Source: CAYLPT01 sp964385645 (GTDB lineage Bacteria > Armatimonadota > Hebobacteria > Hebobacterales > Hebobacteraceae). From it: a DNA stretch of 6,409 bases. Positions 5,084-6,409 of this stretch are shown one piece after another. Under the pieces are notes generated by a model. It worked only from the letters and a program-made list of their open reading frames with translations, made no database searches and was not told where the DNA came from. Made by a program: the position numbers and the translations under genes. Each line of letters starts with the position of its first letter. The first letter of the stretch is position 1. The stretch lies in contig CAYLPT010000099.1 in NCBI GenBank assembly GCA_964385645.1, forward strand, positions 1-6,409. The letters are read 5' to 3'.

Positions 5084-5587
5084 GTGGACCACCTGTGGGC
5101 GCCCTGGCGCATGGGCTACGTCGCCGTCGAGCACCCCCGCGGCTGCATCTTCTGCGACAAGCCAGCGGCCGGTGACGACGACGCCAACCAGATCCTCTAC
5201 CGGGGCGACCTGATCTTCATCATGCTCAACACCTTCCCCTACAACACCGGCCACCTCATGGTCGCGCCCTACCGCCACACCGGCGACCCCCTCGCCATGA
5301 CCCCCCAGGAGTCCAGCGAACTGCTCTACGGCATCCGCGTCGCGCTCGAGTCGCTCGCCATCGCCTTCCACCCCGAGGGCTTCAACATCGGCATGAACAT
5401 CGGCGAGGTCGCCGGCGCCGGCTACGCCCAGCACCTCCACGTCCACGTCGTGCCCCGCTGGGGCGGCGACACCAACTTCATGGCCGTCACCGCCAACACC
5501 CGCGTCGTGCCCGAGGCCCTCGCCGACACCTACCGCCGCCTCAAGGAAGCCCTCACCCAGCGGGGCCGCCCCGACCCCCAGGACTGA
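5084..5587 (+). CDS. HIT-domain protein, Ap4A phosphorylase-like
   Basis: Histidine-triad enzymes cleave nucleotide phosphoanhydride or phosphoramidate bonds; this subgroup includes mycobacterial Rv2613c, an Ap4A phosphorylase. The 167 residues carry the subgroup's opening LWAPWRMGYV (4-13), a CIFC pair (C21, C24) that may bind zinc, ILYRGDLIFIMLNTFPYNTG (37-56) followed by HLMV, GFNIGMNIGEVAGAG (99-113) and the triad HLHVHVVPRW (117-126) with H117, H119 and H121; H119 is the expected nucleophile by position. The trailing GGDTNFM and TRVVPEAL are also typical. The start is GTG at 5084, with SD AGGAGG at 5072-5077 and 6 nt spacing. It has its own promoter and is followed by cdaA after 17 bp. 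The true substrate (Ap4A, other dinucleotides or aminoacyl-AMP) is inferred only from subgroup likeness. Confidence 0.9.
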   Translation: MDHLWAPWRMGYVAVEHPRGCIFCDKPAAGDDDANQILYRGDLIFIMLNTFPYNTGHLMVAPYRHTGDPLAMTPQESSELLYGIRVALESLAIAFHPEGFNIGMNIGEVAGAGYAQHLHVHVVPRWGGDTNFMAVTANTRVVPEALADTYRRLKEALTQRGRPDPQD

Positions 5588-5604
5588 GGGCACCGGAGCC
5601 GCCG

Positions 5605-6409
5605 ATGATGGCCGAACTCAGGATGGTCTGGGAGGCGCTGCAGGAGAGCTTCGGGCTGCGCGCCGTGGTGGACATCGCCCTCGTCACCGTCGCCATCTAC
5701 TACGTGCTGCGGCTCCTGCGCGGCACCCGCTCCGTCCAGCTCCTCAAGGGCCTGCTCGTGCTGGGCGCGCTGATCGCCTTCACCGGCCTGCTCGGGCTGT
5801 CCACCTTCAACTGGATGCTCAAGCAGGCCCTCCTGCCCGGCGTCATCGCCCTCATCATCCTCTTCCAGCCCGAGCTCCGACTCGCCCTCGAGCAGATCGG
5901 GCGCGGCCACTTCCTGGGGGCCGGCCTCAGCTCCATGCGCCGAGAACAGATCTCCCGGCTGGTGGATGAGCTCGTCTACTGCTGCCGCCAGCTCTCCCAC
6001 GAGCGCACCGGCGCCCTCATCGTCATCGAGCGCGACGTCGGCCTCAACGACGTCATCCAGACCGGGCGCCGCACCGACGCCCTCGTCTCCGCCGACCTCC
6101 TCCGCACCCTCTTCCACCCCGGCACCCCCCTCCACGACCTCGCCGCCGTCATCCGGGCCGACCGCGTCGTCGCCGCCGGCTGTCTGCTCCCCCTCAGCGA
6201 GCGCCGCGATGTCCGCGGCCTGCTCGGCACCCGCCACCGCGCCGCCCTCGGCCTCAGCGAGACCACCGACGCCCTGGTGCTGGTCGTCTCCGAGGAGACC
6301 GGCGCCATCTCCCTGGCCGTGGACGGCAAGCTCTACAGCAACCTCGCCCCCGACGTCCTCAAGCAGCGTCTCGCCAGCGAACTCGCCCCCGCCCCCCGCA
6401 CCCCAAGGC
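5605..6409 (+). CDS. cdaA: CdaA-type membrane diadenylate cyclase with variant DGA motif (3' partial)
   Basis: CdaA joins two ATP into cyclic di-AMP, a messenger controlling potassium, osmolytes and cell-wall balance. 268 residues are visible; the frame is open to the window end, so the C-terminus is missing. The start is ATG 5605 (a second ATG follows at 5608) with GGAG at 5595-5598. Three hydrophobic stretches, at about 20-38, 47-66 and 75-87, are the usual membrane segments; IYYVLRLLRGTRSVQLLKGL and LFQPELRLALEQIGR are typical CdaA blocks. The DAC domain (about 115 onward) has GALIVIER (136-143), PLHDLAAVI (175-183), LPLS (195-198) and GTRHRAALGLSETTDA (208-223), so the RHR motif (210-212) is intact. 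The metal-binding motif, normally DGA, reads D178-L179-A180, with no insertion or deletion around it. CdaA genes often precede cdaR (ybbR) and glmM, which would lie outside. Confidence 0.93.
   Translation, partial: MMAELRMVWEALQESFGLRAVVDIALVTVAIYYVLRLLRGTRSVQLLKGLLVLGALIAFTGLLGLSTFNWMLKQALLPGVIALIILFQPELRLALEQIGRGHFLGAGLSSMRREQISRLVDELVYCCRQLSHERTGALIVIERDVGLNDVIQTGRRTDALVSADLLRTLFHPGTPLHDLAAVIRADRVVAAGCLLPLSERRDVRGLLGTRHRAALGLSETTDALVLVVSEETGAISLAVDGKLYSNLAPDVLKQRLASELAPAPRTPR

Noticed and set aside
5530..6237. Minus-strand open frame rich in Glu, Gly and Asp
   Set aside because: Antisense to the HIT C-terminus and CdaA, whose membrane segments and DAC motifs are unmistakable on the plus strand.
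1..6409. Many short GC palindromes within coding regions
   Set aside because: Expected from strong GC bias at third codon positions; none forms an array, regular spacing or insertion-sequence ends.

Overview
The window is a very GC-rich (roughly 70% by eye), densely packed bacterial chromosome segment with eight protein-coding genes, two of them cut by the window edges. No tRNA, rRNA, CRISPR array or mobile element is visible. Four of the seven genes whose starts are inside the window begin with GTG, each behind a recognisable Shine-Dalgarno (SD) sequence. A CdaA-type diadenylate cyclase, an Ap4A-phosphorylase-like HIT protein and a HAIR-like heat-shock operator together suggest a high-GC lineage of the Terrabacteria type (for example Armatimonadota, Chloroflexota or a high-GC Firmicute). 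This placement is an inference with low confidence.

Layout. Positions 2-760 (+) hold the catalytic part of an RluA-family pseudouridine synthase whose N-terminus lies outside. Positions 881-1276 (+) hold gcvH, the lipoyl carrier of the glycine cleavage system, with no other gcv gene in view. It converges on a small heat-shock protein gene (Hsp20, 1816-1367, -), and between them lies a perfect 15-bp-stem hairpin (1286-1318) that probably ends transcription from both sides. The 200-bp gap between hsp20 and the next gene (1817-2023) is the densest regulatory region. It has a good sigma70-type promoter for hsp20, a 12/14 match to the HspR operator HAIR lying across the -35 and spacer, further direct and inverted repeats, possible forward promoters, and a leader with alternative pairings near the next SD.

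Rightwards from 2024 runs a probable operon: a SAM hydrolase (DUF62 family, 2024-2842), a THUMP plus FtsJ/RrmJ-type RNA 2'-O-methyltransferase resembling RlmM (2839-3942, overlapping by GTGA), and a Gfo/Idh/MocA NAD(P)-dependent oxidoreductase (3959-5002). A second clear promoter (5026-5054) opens another unit: a HIT-domain nucleotide hydrolase/phosphorylase (5084-5587) and, 17 bp later, cdaA (5605 to beyond the window end).

Themes. The first operon puts an enzyme that destroys SAM directly upstream of, and coupled to, one that uses SAM for RNA methylation. The second pairs a dinucleoside-polyphosphate enzyme with a c-di-AMP synthase. The main oddities are the DGA active-site motif of CdaA, which reads DLA here, and the layered HAIR/promoter/repeat structure upstream of hsp20.
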